DNA of 64,000 nt. It comes from Stenotrophomonas sp. SAU14A_NAIMI4_5. Lineage in GTDB: Bacteria; Pseudomonadota; Gammaproteobacteria; Xanthomonadales; Xanthomonadaceae. Below the pieces are notes generated by a model, which searched no databases, had not been told where the DNA came from, and was given only the letters and a program-made list of their open reading frames with translations. Shown here piece by piece: positions 1 to 9,175 of this stretch. How positions within the stretch are numbered: position 1 is the first letter of the stretch; each line of letters starts with the position of its first letter. The translations under genes and the position numbers were made by a program. The stretch is from contig NZ_CP026003.1 of NCBI RefSeq assembly GCF_003086795.1, forward strand, positions 2,190,777 to 2,254,776, in the 5' to 3' direction.

Positions 1-590
1 TTCGCCGAGGCGATGCCATAGATGGTGGCGGTGAACGCGGCGGCGATGCCGTGGCCCAGCTTGCTGGGGTCGGCCAGGTTCTTCATCACCGCGATCAGGC
101 CCAGCACGGCGCCGATGATGCCCAGGGTCGGTGCATAGATGCCCATGGCCTCGAAGACCTTGGCCGCGGCCTGGTCCTGGTGTTCCTGGCCGCTCAGTTC
201 GATTTCCAGCATGTGCCGGATCGATTCGGGCTCCACGCCATCGACCAGCAGCTGCAGGCCCTTGCGCAGGAACGGGTCGCGCTGTGCTTCCACCTGCGAT
301 TCCAGGCCCAGCAGGCCCTGGCGGCGGGCGATGTTGCTCCACTCGACGATCTGCTTGATCAGTTCGTGGCGGTCACTGTGCGGCGGGCGCACGACCCAGC
401 GCACGATCTTGAAGGCGTGCTTGAACACCGCCGGGGCGGTGTGCAGCAGGATCGACGCCACGGTGCCGACGATCACGATCACGAAGGCGGCAGGCGACCA
501 CAGCGAAGCCAGGCCGGCGCCTTTCAGGATGCTGCCGCCGACGAGCGAGGCCAGGGCGAGAAAGAGTCCAATGAGGCTGAGTCTATCCAT
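1..590 (-). CDS. motC: MotA/MotC-family flagellar stator protein (3' end cut by window edge)
   Basis: Inner-membrane proton-channel subunit of the flagellar stator; with a MotB/MotD partner it drives the rotor through FliG. The visible 196 residues begin MDRLSLIGLFLALASLVGG. They include two N-terminal hydrophobic helices, a cytoplasmic loop with the charged motif RRQGLLGLE, and the start of the third membrane segment (APTLGIIGAVLGLIAVMKNL), the usual MotA layout. The C-terminal segment lies outside the window. The start is the ATG at 590. In Pseudomonas and Xanthomonas loci motC follows cheA (or cheB) and precedes motD, so the position fits. I prefer MotC to MotA because of this placement, but the sequence alone does not separate the two. 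Confidence 0.88.
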   Translation of the reverse strand, partial: MDRLSLIGLFLALASLVGGSILKGAGLASLWSPAAFVIVIVGTVASILLHTAPAVFKHAFKIVRWVVRPPHSDRHELIKQIVEWSNIARRQGLLGLESQVEAQRDPFLRKGLQLLVDGVEPESIRHMLEIELSGQEHQDQAAAKVFEAMGIYAPTLGIIGAVLGLIAVMKNLADPSKLGHGIAAAFTATIYGIASA

Positions 591-669
591 GGGTCCGGTA
601 TCGGCTTGTGTGAATGGGACTTGAGACACCGGTAGATCGTGTACAGACGGTAGTCACAGTTTTCGGGTC

Positions 670-733
670 GCCGGGCATGGCCCGGCGCTACCGCGCGGGG
701 CCAGATCCGGTAGCGCCGGGCCATGCCCGGCGG
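670..733. repeat. Inverted pair of SMAG-type GTAG palindromes
   Basis: Two copies of a GTAG-headed palindrome face each other, about 670-692 on the minus strand and 708-732 on the plus strand. Their core is GCCGGGC-AT-GCCCGGC. Such head-to-head pairs form long hairpins and often lie at gene ends. This pair fills most of the 147-bp gap between cheA and motC. The match to Stenotrophomonas SMAG elements is from memory of the family. Confidence 0.8.
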
Positions 734-737
734 GGTT

Positions 738-2573
738 TCAGCGCAGGCCGTCCACGTCCAGGATCAGGGCCATGCGACCATCGCCGATCAAGGTTGCACC
801 GGCGTAACCGCGCAGGCCGCGCAGGGCCTTGGGTAGCGGCTTGATCACCACTTCCTCGCGGCCGCGGACCTGGTCCACGACCAGGCCGAAGCGGGCTTCG
901 CCGGCCTGCAGCACCACGATGGTCAGCAGGGTGGAGGCGGCCGGCGTCACATCCAGCCACTGGCGCAGGTCGACCAGCGGCAGGGTGTGCGAGCGGCGGT
1001 CCAGCACCGCACGGCCATCGAACCAGCCCAGCGAGGTGCGCGGCGCGTGCAGCACTTCCATCACGCGGGCCAGCGGCAGGGCGTAGACATCCTCGCCGGC
1101 CTGCACCAGCAGGGTCGGCAGGATGGCCAGGGTGAGCGGCACGCGGATCAGGAAGCGGCTGCCACGGCCCAGTTCGGACTGGATCTGGATCTGCCCGCTC
1201 AGTTCGCGGATGCGCGACTGCACCACGTCCATGCCGACGCCGCGGCCGGAAATATCGGTGACCTGCTGCTTGGTCGAGAAGCCGGGAAGGAACACCAGGT
1301 GCAGGCATTCCTCGCTGCTCAGGCGGGCGGCGGCTTCCGGATCGATCAGGCCCTTCTCGCGTGCCTTGGCGCGCAGCTTTTCCGGATCGATGCCGGCACC
1401 GTCATCCTGCACTTCGATGCTGACGTAGTCGCCTTCCTGCTGCGCCGACAGGCGCACATGGCCCATCCGCGGCTTGCCCTGGGCTTCACGCAGGTCAGGC
1501 ATTTCCACGCCGTGGTCGATGGCGTTGCGCACCAGGTGCACCAGCGGGTCGGCCAGCGCTTCGACCAGGTTGCGGTCCAGTTCGGTCTCGGCGCCGATCA
1601 GCTCCAGGTCCACTTCCTTCTGCAGCGAACGGGCGACGTCGCGGGCCACCTTCGGGAAGCGCGAGAACACCTTGCCGACCGGCTGCATGCGGGTGCGCAT
1701 GACCGCCGACTGCAGGCGCGCGGTGGCGATGTCCAGCGTCGACACGGCGCGGTCCAGCTCTTCGTCGCGCAGGCGGGTGCGCAGGGTCTTGAGCCGGTTC
1801 CGTGACAGCACCAGTTCGCCGATCAGGTTGACGATGGCGTCCAGGCGCTTGGTATCCACGCGCACGGTGTGTTCGGCTTCGGCCACCGGCTTGTTCGCCG
1901 CCGGCTTGGCCGCCGCGCGCGGCGCAGGTGCCGGTGCCGGCGGGGCCGCGACCGGTACCGCAGCCACCGGCTTGGCGCCGGGCACGGCACCGCCATGCAG
2001 CTGGTCGAGCAGGGCTTCGAATTCGTCTTCGCTGATCAGGCCGTCGTCGGCCTTCTTCGGCGGTGCGACCGCGGTCGGGGCATTGCCGCCGTGCAGCTGG
2101 TCGAGCAGCGCCTCGAACTCGTCGTCGGTGATCAGGTCGCCGCCGGCAGCAGCCGGTGCGGCCGCCGTGGCGGCGCCCACGGCGGGGCTGGCGCCACCGT
2201 GCACGTCGAACTGGGCGATCAGCTCCGGCGGCGCATAGCCGGGCTCAGTGCCGGACGACACCGCGTCGAGCATCGACTGCAGGTAGTCCAGCGACTGCTG
2301 GGCGGCATCGAAGTGATGGGCCTGCAGCACGGCCTGGCCGGCACGCGCGGCGCCCAGCGCTTCTTCCGCCGCATGGCACAGCTCGACCATGGCGGTGATG
2401 CCGAGGAAGCCGGCGCCACCCTTCAGCGTGTGGTAACCACGGAAGACCGCGTTGAGCTGGTCGTTGTCCTGCGGTGCCTGTTCCAGCGACACCAGCTGTT
2501 CGCCCAGGCGATCCAGGATTTCCTGGGCCTCGATGATGAAATCGGCAGTGATGTCGTCGGCAACCGCGCTCAT
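738..2573 (-). CDS. cheA: Chemotaxis histidine kinase CheA with FliM-like repeats in place of P2
   Basis: Histidine autokinase that phosphorylates CheY downstream of chemoreceptors and CheW. The 611 residues divide into P1/Hpt (about 1-105, phospho-acceptor His48 in FRGYHTLKGG), a linker (about 106-232), P3 dimerisation helices (about 236-300), the P4 ATPase (about 305-470: N-box with Asn350, DDGAGID, GRGVGMDVV) and the CheW-like P5 (about 475-608). No globular P2 domain is evident. The Ala/Pro-rich linker instead carries two copies of a DDEFEALLDQLHGG-type motif, at residues 147-163 and 179-195, which resemble the CheY-binding N-terminus of FliM in this same window. The gene lies 2 bp after cheZ. 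No cheB lies between cheA and motC. Confidence 0.96.
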   Translation of the reverse strand: MSAVADDITADFIIEAQEILDRLGEQLVSLEQAPQDNDQLNAVFRGYHTLKGGAGFLGITAMVELCHAAEEALGAARAGQAVLQAHHFDAAQQSLDYLQSMLDAVSSGTEPGYAPPELIAQFDVHGGASPAVGAATAAAPAAAGGDLITDDEFEALLDQLHGGNAPTAVAPPKKADDGLISEDEFEALLDQLHGGAVPGAKPVAAVPVAAPPAPAPAPRAAAKPAANKPVAEAEHTVRVDTKRLDAIVNLIGELVLSRNRLKTLRTRLRDEELDRAVSTLDIATARLQSAVMRTRMQPVGKVFSRFPKVARDVARSLQKEVDLELIGAETELDRNLVEALADPLVHLVRNAIDHGVEMPDLREAQGKPRMGHVRLSAQQEGDYVSIEVQDDGAGIDPEKLRAKAREKGLIDPEAAARLSSEECLHLVFLPGFSTKQQVTDISGRGVGMDVVQSRIRELSGQIQIQSELGRGSRFLIRVPLTLAILPTLLVQAGEDVYALPLARVMEVLHAPRTSLGWFDGRAVLDRRSHTLPLVDLRQWLDVTPAASTLLTIVVLQAGEARFGLVVDQVRGREEVVIKPLPKALRGLRGYAGATLIGDGRMALILDVDGLR

Positions 2574-2575
2574 GC

Positions 2576-3181
2576 TTACAGCCCCAGGTCCGACAGCAGG
2601 TCGTCGGCGTCGTTCTGCGAGACCGCGTGGCGGTCCAGTCCCTTCAGTGCCGGCCCGGCAAGTTCCGGGTCGGTGCGATGCTGTTCCGGCGGCAGGCCGA
2701 GCGCGCCGAAGCCTTCGTGCACGCGGCGGACGATGCCGACCACGCGACGGATGATCTGCCCGGTCAGGTCCTGGTAGCTCTGGGTCAGGGCGATCTCGGT
2801 CAGGTTGTGGCGGATGCGCTCAAGCTGTTCGCCCTGGCCCGGCTGCAGGCCATCGGCACGCAGCTGTTCGGTCAGGGCGCGGCATTCCTCGGCCAGGTCC
2901 AGGGTGCGGTGGGTGGCCTGTTCGGTCATCGCCACCACGTGGTCCAGGCGTGCGCAGGCATCGTCCAGCTCGCCGGCCTCGTCCGGCACGGTCGGCAGTT
3001 CGCCCAGGGCCTGGCCCAGCTCGCGGGCCAGCCGCGAAAGGCCGCTCATCATCGGCTGGGTGCGCGCGGCCACCAGGCTGTCGATGCGCTGGCGCCAGGC
3101 GGTCTCGTCACCCGACTCCAGTGCATCCAGGGCCTCCTGCAGGCGCAGGGCGAGGGCGCTTCTGTCGACCTGGGCGTCCAT
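2576..3181 (-). CDS. cheZ: Chemotaxis protein phosphatase CheZ
   Basis: Dephosphorylates CheY-P and so ends the switching signal. The 201-residue protein is nearly all helical and carries the catalytic SYQDLTGQ motif (Asp and Gln active-site residues) at about 137-144. Its C-terminal peptide NDADDLLSDLGL corresponds to the CheY-tethering tail of the family. The gene overlaps cheY by one base (TGATG) and ends 2 bp before cheA, which indicates one translationally coupled operon. Confidence 0.95.
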   Translation of the reverse strand: MDAQVDRSALALRLQEALDALESGDETAWRQRIDSLVAARTQPMMSGLSRLARELGQALGELPTVPDEAGELDDACARLDHVVAMTEQATHRTLDLAEECRALTEQLRADGLQPGQGEQLERIRHNLTEIALTQSYQDLTGQIIRRVVGIVRRVHEGFGALGLPPEQHRTDPELAGPALKGLDRHAVSQNDADDLLSDLGL

Positions 3182-3573
3182 CAGGCGCTCGCTGCCAGGC
3201 GTTCGAAGATCTTGCCGAGCTTCTCTTCCAGGGTCTGCGCGGTGAACGGCTTGATGATGTAGCCGTTGACGCCGCTCTGGGCCGCTTCGATGATCTGCTC
3301 GCGCTTGGCTTCGGCGGTCACCATCAGCACCGGCAAGGTCTTCAGCTTTGCATCGGCGCGGATCGCCTTGAGCAGCTCGATGCCGGTCATCACCGGCATG
3401 TTCCAGTCGGTGACCACGAAATCGAACGGCTGGCTCTGCAGCAACGACAGCGCGGCATGCCCGTCCTCGGCTTCGGCGGTGTTGGTGAAGCCCAGGTCGC
3501 CCAGCAGGTTCTTGACGATACGACGCATGGTCGAGAAGTCGTCAACGATCAGGATGCGCATGTTCTTGTTCAA
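3181..3573 (-). CDS. cheY: Chemotaxis response regulator CheY
   Basis: Single receiver domain of 130 residues that carries phosphate from CheA to the FliM switch. All key residues are visible: acidic pocket Asp11/Asp12, phospho-acceptor Asp56 (TDWNMP), Thr86, Tyr105 and Lys108. The next in-frame ATG (residue 5, MRILIVDD) is an alternative start. The gene lies 57 bp downstream of fliA and is coupled to cheZ. Confidence 0.96.
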   Translation of the reverse strand: MNKNMRILIVDDFSTMRRIVKNLLGDLGFTNTAEAEDGHAALSLLQSQPFDFVVTDWNMPVMTGIELLKAIRADAKLKTLPVLMVTAEAKREQIIEAAQSGVNGYIIKPFTAQTLEEKLGKIFERLAASA

Positions 3574-3630
3574 AGCAGAGTTCCTTTGTTGTTCACTGCG
3601 GGCGGCCGGGGGCAGCCGCCTCGCGCATGT

Positions 3631-4374
3631 TCATTGCTCGAGGCCGGCGTCGGCCGCCTCGAAAACCTTCAACCGGCCGCGCAGGCGCAGCACGGCCTGG
3701 CCGTGGATCTGGCAGACCCGCGATTCGCTCACGCCGAGCACCGCGCCGATCTCCTTCAGGTTCAGCTCCTGCTCGTAGTAGAGCGAGAGCACCAGCTGCT
3801 CGCGTTCGGGCAGGTGGCCGATCGCCTTGCCCAGTTCGCGGCCGAATTCACCGCGTTCCAGTACCTGCTGCGGGGTCGGTCCGCCTTGGGCGACGGTGTC
3901 CAGCTCGCCCTGGTCCTCGATGCGCGATTCCAGGCTCAGCACCTGGCCACGCGAGGCGTCTTCCATCAGGCGCAGATATTCGGGCAGGGGCATGTCCATC
4001 GCCGCGGCCACCTCGGTGGCGCTGGCGGCGCGGCCGCTGCTCTGCTCCAGCCGGCGGATGGTGGCGGCGGCGTCGCGGGCACGGCGGTGCACCGAGCGCG
4101 GCACCCAGTCGCCACGGCGGATCTCGTCGATCATCGAGCCACGGATGCGGATCGAGGCATAGGTCTCGAACGAGGCTCCCTGGTCGGCGTCATAGCTGCG
4201 CGAGGCTTCGATCAGGCCCATCATGCCGGCCTGGATCAGGTCGTCCACCTCGACGCTGGCCGGCAGGCGCGCCGCCAGGTGGTGGGCGATGCGCCGCACC
4301 AGATCGGAATGCTGGGCGATGACATCGGTCGCGCTGGCGCGCTGGACTTCCTTGTACTGGGCTGCACCTTTCAT
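3631..4374 (-). CDS. fliA: Flagellar sigma factor FliA (sigma-28)
   Basis: Directs RNA polymerase to late flagellar promoters of the form TAAA-N15-GCCGATAA and is held inactive by FlgM, also encoded here. The 247 residues contain region 2 (about 20-90, including DLIQAGMMGLIEA and FETYASIRIRGSMIDE), region 3 (about 95-150) and the region 4 helix-turn-helix (LKEIGAVLGVSESRVCQIH, about 205-224). It overlaps fleN by 4 bp (ATGA). Candidate target promoters occur before fliC, fliD, flgM, the chemoreceptor gene and a GGDEF-EAL gene. Confidence 0.97.
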   Translation of the reverse strand: MKGAAQYKEVQRASATDVIAQHSDLVRRIAHHLAARLPASVEVDDLIQAGMMGLIEASRSYDADQGASFETYASIRIRGSMIDEIRRGDWVPRSVHRRARDAAATIRRLEQSSGRAASATEVAAAMDMPLPEYLRLMEDASRGQVLSLESRIEDQGELDTVAQGGPTPQQVLERGEFGRELGKAIGHLPEREQLVLSLYYEQELNLKEIGAVLGVSESRVCQIHGQAVLRLRGRLKVFEAADAGLEQ

Positions 4375-5258
4375 ACGGTCACCCCACGCTGCTTGAGGAT
4401 GCGTTCGAGGAAGAACTCGACGCCGCCACGCGGTTCGGTCGGCGCCTGCCAGCGGGCGGTGCGGCGGGCGATCTCGGTGATCGCCAGCGCGGCCGGGCTG
4501 GACGGGTAGGCCTTGACCACCGGCTGCTGGCGCTGCACCGACAGGCGCAGCCAGTCATCCTGCGGCACGCAGCCCAGGTAGTTCAGCGAGACATCGGCGA
4601 GGAACTTTTCGCAGACGCGGGTCAGCTTTTCGTACAGCACGCGGCCCTCGTTGGGGTCGCGCACCATGTTGGCCACCACCTGGATGCGGTCCACGCCACG
4701 TTCGCGCGAGAGCACCTTGATCAGCGCGTAGGCGTCGGTGATCGAGGCGGGCTCATCGCAGACCACCACCACGGTGTCCTGCGCGGCTTGGCAGAAGGTC
4801 AGCACGCCATCGGTGATGCCGGCGGCGGTGTCCACCACCATGATGTCCAGCTCGCGTTCCAGCTCGGAGAACACGTTGACCAGGCCGACATGCTCGGCCG
4901 GGGCCAGTTCGGCCATGTGCCGGCGGCCCGAGGCGGCCGGGACCACCAGCACCCCGTTGGGGCCCTCGATGATCACGTCCTCCAGGCTGCAGCGGCCGGC
5001 CACCAGGTCGGCCAGGGTGAACTTCGGGTTCAGGCCGAGGATGACGTCGATGTTGGCCAGGCCCAGGTCGGCGTCCAGCAGCAGGGTGCGTTTGCCCATG
5101 CCCGCCAGCGCCACGGCCAGGTTGGCCGACACGTTGGTCTTGCCCACGCCGCCCTTCCCGCCGGTCACCGCGATGGTGCGGACAGGGCCAAGCGGCTCGC
5201 TGCGGGTGGCCGACAGCGGGAAGGTATTGGTCAGCTTGGCGTACTCACGCGACGGCAT
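4371..5258 (-). CDS. fleN: MinD-like ATPase FleN/FlhG, flagellar number regulator
   Basis: ParA/MinD-family ATPase that limits flagellar number in polar flagellates, in Pseudomonas by antagonising FleQ. The deviant Walker A GGKGGVGKT is at residues 33-41, followed by a switch motif (LLDADLGLANIDVILG) and DTAAGI. The protein has 295 residues. The start overlaps the end of flhF by 14 bp and the stop overlaps fliA by 4 bp. The flhF-fleN-fliA order is the standard one for polar flagella. Confidence 0.95.
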   Translation of the reverse strand: MPSREYAKLTNTFPLSATRSEPLGPVRTIAVTGGKGGVGKTNVSANLAVALAGMGKRTLLLDADLGLANIDVILGLNPKFTLADLVAGRCSLEDVIIEGPNGVLVVPAASGRRHMAELAPAEHVGLVNVFSELERELDIMVVDTAAGITDGVLTFCQAAQDTVVVVCDEPASITDAYALIKVLSRERGVDRIQVVANMVRDPNEGRVLYEKLTRVCEKFLADVSLNYLGCVPQDDWLRLSVQRQQPVVKAYPSSPAALAITEIARRTARWQAPTEPRGGVEFFLERILKQRGVTV

Positions 5259-6927
5259 GGTTCAACTCCGGGTTGCAGGGCATATCGGCCGCTCGGCGCA
5301 AATCTTCAAGGCGAAGTACGAGATTGGCTGCACTGGCCCGGTGCAGGTCCTCCGGGACGTCCTGGCCATCGGTCACCCAGGTGATCGGCAGGGCGTGGTC
5401 GACGGCCACCGACAGGGCGTTGCCGAAGCGGCCGGTCTCGTCCAGCTTGCTCAGCACCAGGCCCTGCAGGTTCGCCGCGCCGAAGCGGCGGACGACCTCG
5501 TCCATGTCGCCGAAGCTGGTGTTGGCCGGCAGCACCAGCAGGGTGCGCACCTGGCGTGCGGCGCGCAGCCACTGCAGCTGGGCGGCCAGGGCACGATCGC
5601 GCGGGCCGAGGCCGGCGGTGTCGATCAGCACCAGCTTGTAGTCCTGCAGGCGCTCCAGCAGCTGGTCGAGGTCGGTGCCGCTGTTGGCCTCGTGGACGGC
5701 GATGCCGAGCTGGCGGCCGTAGCCGTACAGCTGCTCGCGGGCGCCGACGCGCATCGTGTCGGTGGTCACCAGGGCGACGTCACGCGGGGCATGCTTTTCA
5801 GCGAAGCGCGAGGCCAACTTGGCGATGGTGGTGGTCTTGCCGGCACCGGTCGGGCCGACCAGGGCGATCACGCCGCCTTCTTCCAGCGGGTCGACCGGGG
5901 CGATCGGCAGCTTGCGCGAGATCAGCCCCAGCATCAGGCCACGGCCGCGGTGGGCCTCGGTCTCCAGCGGGATCTGCATGGCCACGTCGCGCGACAGGCC
6001 GGCATCGAAGCCGTACTCGTCCATCAGGTCCAGGGCGGTGGCACGCACCGCGCTGCCGCGCAGGCGCTCATCGGTGAATCGGTTCATCTCGCGCTCGATG
6101 ACCTGGCGCATGCCCGCCACTTCGTGGCGCAGCTGGCGGATCTCGCCGTCATCGGCGGCGACCATGGTCAGCGCCGGGGCCGGAGCCAGCTGCGGCGCGG
6201 GTGCCGGGGTCGGCAGGGCGTCGGCCAGCGGTGCCATATCGTTGGCGGGCATTTCGGCGGCCGGCGCTTCGATGGCGGCGACCACGGCGGTGGCCGATGC
6301 GACTGCGGCTTCGACCGGGAGGGCGGCGACGGCCGGGGCCGGCAGCGGCAGCGGCGGCGGCAGGACTGCGGCGTCGTCTTCCAGCGGCGGGTCGATCAGG
6401 AAGCGGGCGCGGTTGATCGGCGCGGCGGCGACCACGGCGGCGCTGGCCGGCGGTGCCACGATGGCGTCGGCGTACGGGGCGAAGATCTGCTCCGGCAGTG
6501 CCGATTCGTTGACGCTGGCGCGGGCCAGGGTGGCGGCGAAGCCGGTGCTGCCGCGGGTCGGCACGATCTCGTCGGCGCTGTCCAGGGTGCGGCCGGTGGC
6601 GCCGACGGCGGCGCGGGCGAGGGCGGCGACGGCCGAGGTGGTGGCGGCCACCGGCTCGGCGGCCGGGGTCGCGGTGCGGCGGCGGGTCACCGCGGCGATC
6701 ACTGCATCGGCGGCGGTGCGCGGCTTCGGCGGCGGCGGGGCGATCTCGCGGCGCGAGGCTTCCAGTGCTCGCTGCACGGCGCTCTCGTCGTAATGGGCGG
6801 CGGCGACGATCTCCACGCCTTCCTCGATCCGGCGGTTGGACAGGATCACGGCGTCGGGGCCATGTTCCTTGCGCACCAGGTTCATGGCCGAGCGCATGTC
6901 GGCGGCGACGAATCGTTTGATTTTCAT
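5245..6927 (-). CDS. flhF: SRP-type GTPase FlhF, polar flagellum placement
   Basis: Signal-recognition-particle-family GTPase that selects the cell pole for flagellar assembly. The conserved N-terminus MKIKRFVAADMRSAMNLVRK starts at the ATG at 6927 and gives 560 residues. A long Ala/Pro-rich linker (about 75-250) leads to the N and G domains with P-loop VGPTGAGKTTTIAK, DTAGLGPRD and KLDETGR. A GTG at 6993 would add 22 residues and has a purine-rich AAGGGG upstream, so the longer form cannot be excluded. I chose the ATG because the family begins with MKIKRF. The linker is longer than in many homologues. Confidence 0.93.
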   Translation of the reverse strand: MKIKRFVAADMRSAMNLVRKEHGPDAVILSNRRIEEGVEIVAAAHYDESAVQRALEASRREIAPPPPKPRTAADAVIAAVTRRRTATPAAEPVAATTSAVAALARAAVGATGRTLDSADEIVPTRGSTGFAATLARASVNESALPEQIFAPYADAIVAPPASAAVVAAAPINRARFLIDPPLEDDAAVLPPPLPLPAPAVAALPVEAAVASATAVVAAIEAPAAEMPANDMAPLADALPTPAPAPQLAPAPALTMVAADDGEIRQLRHEVAGMRQVIEREMNRFTDERLRGSAVRATALDLMDEYGFDAGLSRDVAMQIPLETEAHRGRGLMLGLISRKLPIAPVDPLEEGGVIALVGPTGAGKTTTIAKLASRFAEKHAPRDVALVTTDTMRVGAREQLYGYGRQLGIAVHEANSGTDLDQLLERLQDYKLVLIDTAGLGPRDRALAAQLQWLRAARQVRTLLVLPANTSFGDMDEVVRRFGAANLQGLVLSKLDETGRFGNALSVAVDHALPITWVTDGQDVPEDLHRASAANLVLRLEDLRRAADMPCNPELNHAVA

Positions 6928-7072
6928 GCTGTGGTCACGGGACGAAGTCGGCGGAGTGGCGGTCGAGGAACGCGGGTGGTCGGTGGTCTGCACGGTTCGG
7001 GTTCCCCTTGGAATCTGTCGTGTATTGCGGTTTGAAAGTGGTGTCTGTTTTCTGGCGCGTGGAAGGCGGGCG

Positions 7073-9175
7073 TCAGCTGATCGTTCCGACCAGTTTCAGG
7101 CGCTTGTCTTCCGGCACCTCGCTGTAGGCCAGGACCGACAGCGACGGAACGCTGTGGCGGACCAGGCGGGCCAGCGCGGCACGCACCGGGCCCGGTACCA
7201 GCACGACCGCCGGCTCGTTTCGCGCTTCCTGCTTGCTGACACATTCGGCCAGGCTCTGGTGCAGTCGCTCTGCGAGTCCGGGTTCCAGCGCGGCGCCGTT
7301 GCCCTGCGTGGACTCCTGCAAGACACGTTCCAATTGCGGGTTGAGGGTGAACACCGGCAGCTCCGCCGACATTCCGGCGATCTCCTGCACGATGAAGCGG
7401 CCCAGCGCGGTGCGCACGGCAGCGGTCAGCGTGGCCGGGTCCTGGCTCATGGGGGCGTGCTCGACCAGCGCTTCGGCGATCTTGCGCAGCTGGCGGATCG
7501 GAATGCGCTCGACCAGCAGGTTCTGCAGCACGCGCACCACTGCCGACAGCGGCAGCGCCTTCGGCGTCAGATCTTCGACGAGCTTGGGCGCGCTCTTGCC
7601 CAGGTTGGCCAGCAGGTGCTGCACTTCTTCGTGGCCCAGCAGTTCCGGCGCGTGCTCGCGGATCAGGTGCGAAAGATGGGTGGCGACCACGGTGGCCGGG
7701 TCGACCACGGTGTAGCCCATGGTCTCGGCCTGGGCACGCTGGTGCGGCTGGATCCAGGTGGCATCCAGGCCGAACGCGGGGTCCTTGCCGGCGATGCCTT
7801 CCAGCGGGCCCAGCGCGCTGCCCGGGTCCAGCGCCAGTTCGCGGTCGGGGTGGATGTCGGCGGTGGCCACCGGCACGCCATGCACCAGCACGCGGTAGCC
7901 GTTGGCCGGCAGTTCCAGGTTGTCGCGGATGTGCACGGACGGGATCAGGAAGCCCACGTCCTGGGTCAGCTTGCGGCGCACGCCCTTGATGCGCGCCATC
8001 AGCTCGCCGCCCTGGTTGGCATCCACCAGCGGGATCAGCCGGTAGCCCACTTCCAGGCCCAGCGGATCGACCGGGCGCAGTTCGTCCCAGCTCAGTTCGG
8101 CGGTGGGGGCGGCGGCCGGGCGGCCGAGGGCATTCAACGGGCCGGCTTCAGCGGCGGCCGCGGCCGGATCGACAGCCGGCGCCTGGCTCTTGCGGTACAG
8201 CTTCCAGGCGATGAAGCCGAGGATCGCGGCCAGCGTCAGGAAAGCGACGTTGGGCATGCCCGGCACCAGGCCGACCAGGCCGATGATGCCGGCGGTGATG
8301 GCCAGGGCGCGGTACTGGCCGAACACCTGGCCGGTCATGGCCTGGGCCATGTCCTGCGAGCGCGAGGCGCGGGTGACCAGCATCGCCACGGCGCTGGAGA
8401 TCAGCAGCGCCGGCAGCTGCGCCACCAGGCCGTCACCGATGGACAGCAGGGTGTAGGTGGCGGCGGCATCGCCGAACGGCATGCCATGCTGCAGCACGCC
8501 CACGGCCAGGCCGCCGAGCATGTTGATGAACAGGATCAGGATGCCGGCGATGGCGTCGCCGCGGATGAACTTGCTGGCACCGTCCATCGCACCGTAGAAG
8601 TCGGCTTCCTCGCGGACTTCTTCACGACGGGCCTTGGCTTCTTCACGCGTCAGCAAACCGGCGTTCAGATCGGCGTCGATGGCCATCTGCTTGCCGGGCA
8701 TGGCGTCGAGGATGAAACGCGCGGTCACTTCCGAGACGCGCCCGGCGCCCTTGGTGATGACCACGAAGTTGATGATGGTCAGGATCGCGAAGACCACGAT
8801 GCCGACGGCGTAGTTGCCGCCAATGACGAATTCACCGAAGGCGGCGATGACCTTGCCGGCCGCCTCGTGGCCGTTCTGGCCGTGCAGCAGGATGACGCGG
8901 GTGGAGGCCACGTTCAGCGCCAGCCGCAGCATGGTGGTGACCAGCAGCACGATCGGGAAGATCGTGAAATCCAGCGGGCGCTTCACGTAGACGACCGCCA
9001 GCAGCACCATCAGCGAGATGGCGATGTTGAAGGTGAACAGTGCATCGAGCACCGGCGCGGCCAGCGGCACCACGACCATGGCCAGCAGGGCCAGCACGAT
9101 CAGGGGTGCGCCAAGACCCTGGCGGATCATCTCGAGGGCGCGGCGGGTATTGAAGCCGGAAGCCTGGGCGTTCAC
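7073..9175 (-). CDS. flhA: Flagellar export gate protein FlhA
   Basis: Central membrane protein of the flagellar type III export gate; its cytoplasmic domain docks chaperone-substrate complexes. It has 700 residues. Eight or so membrane segments lie in residues 20-320, with the FHIPEP-region signature between (about 140-165) and the charged EEAKARREEVREEADFYGAM loop. The large cytoplasmic domain makes up the C-terminal half. The start is a GTG at 9175 that overlaps the flhB stop by 4 bp (GTGA), so translation is probably coupled. Confidence 0.97.
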   Translation of the reverse strand: MNAQASGFNTRRALEMIRQGLGAPLIVLALLAMVVVPLAAPVLDALFTFNIAISLMVLLAVVYVKRPLDFTIFPIVLLVTTMLRLALNVASTRVILLHGQNGHEAAGKVIAAFGEFVIGGNYAVGIVVFAILTIINFVVITKGAGRVSEVTARFILDAMPGKQMAIDADLNAGLLTREEAKARREEVREEADFYGAMDGASKFIRGDAIAGILILFINMLGGLAVGVLQHGMPFGDAAATYTLLSIGDGLVAQLPALLISSAVAMLVTRASRSQDMAQAMTGQVFGQYRALAITAGIIGLVGLVPGMPNVAFLTLAAILGFIAWKLYRKSQAPAVDPAAAAAEAGPLNALGRPAAAPTAELSWDELRPVDPLGLEVGYRLIPLVDANQGGELMARIKGVRRKLTQDVGFLIPSVHIRDNLELPANGYRVLVHGVPVATADIHPDRELALDPGSALGPLEGIAGKDPAFGLDATWIQPHQRAQAETMGYTVVDPATVVATHLSHLIREHAPELLGHEEVQHLLANLGKSAPKLVEDLTPKALPLSAVVRVLQNLLVERIPIRQLRKIAEALVEHAPMSQDPATLTAAVRTALGRFIVQEIAGMSAELPVFTLNPQLERVLQESTQGNGAALEPGLAERLHQSLAECVSKQEARNEPAVVLVPGPVRAALARLVRHSVPSLSVLAYSEVPEDKRLKLVGTIS

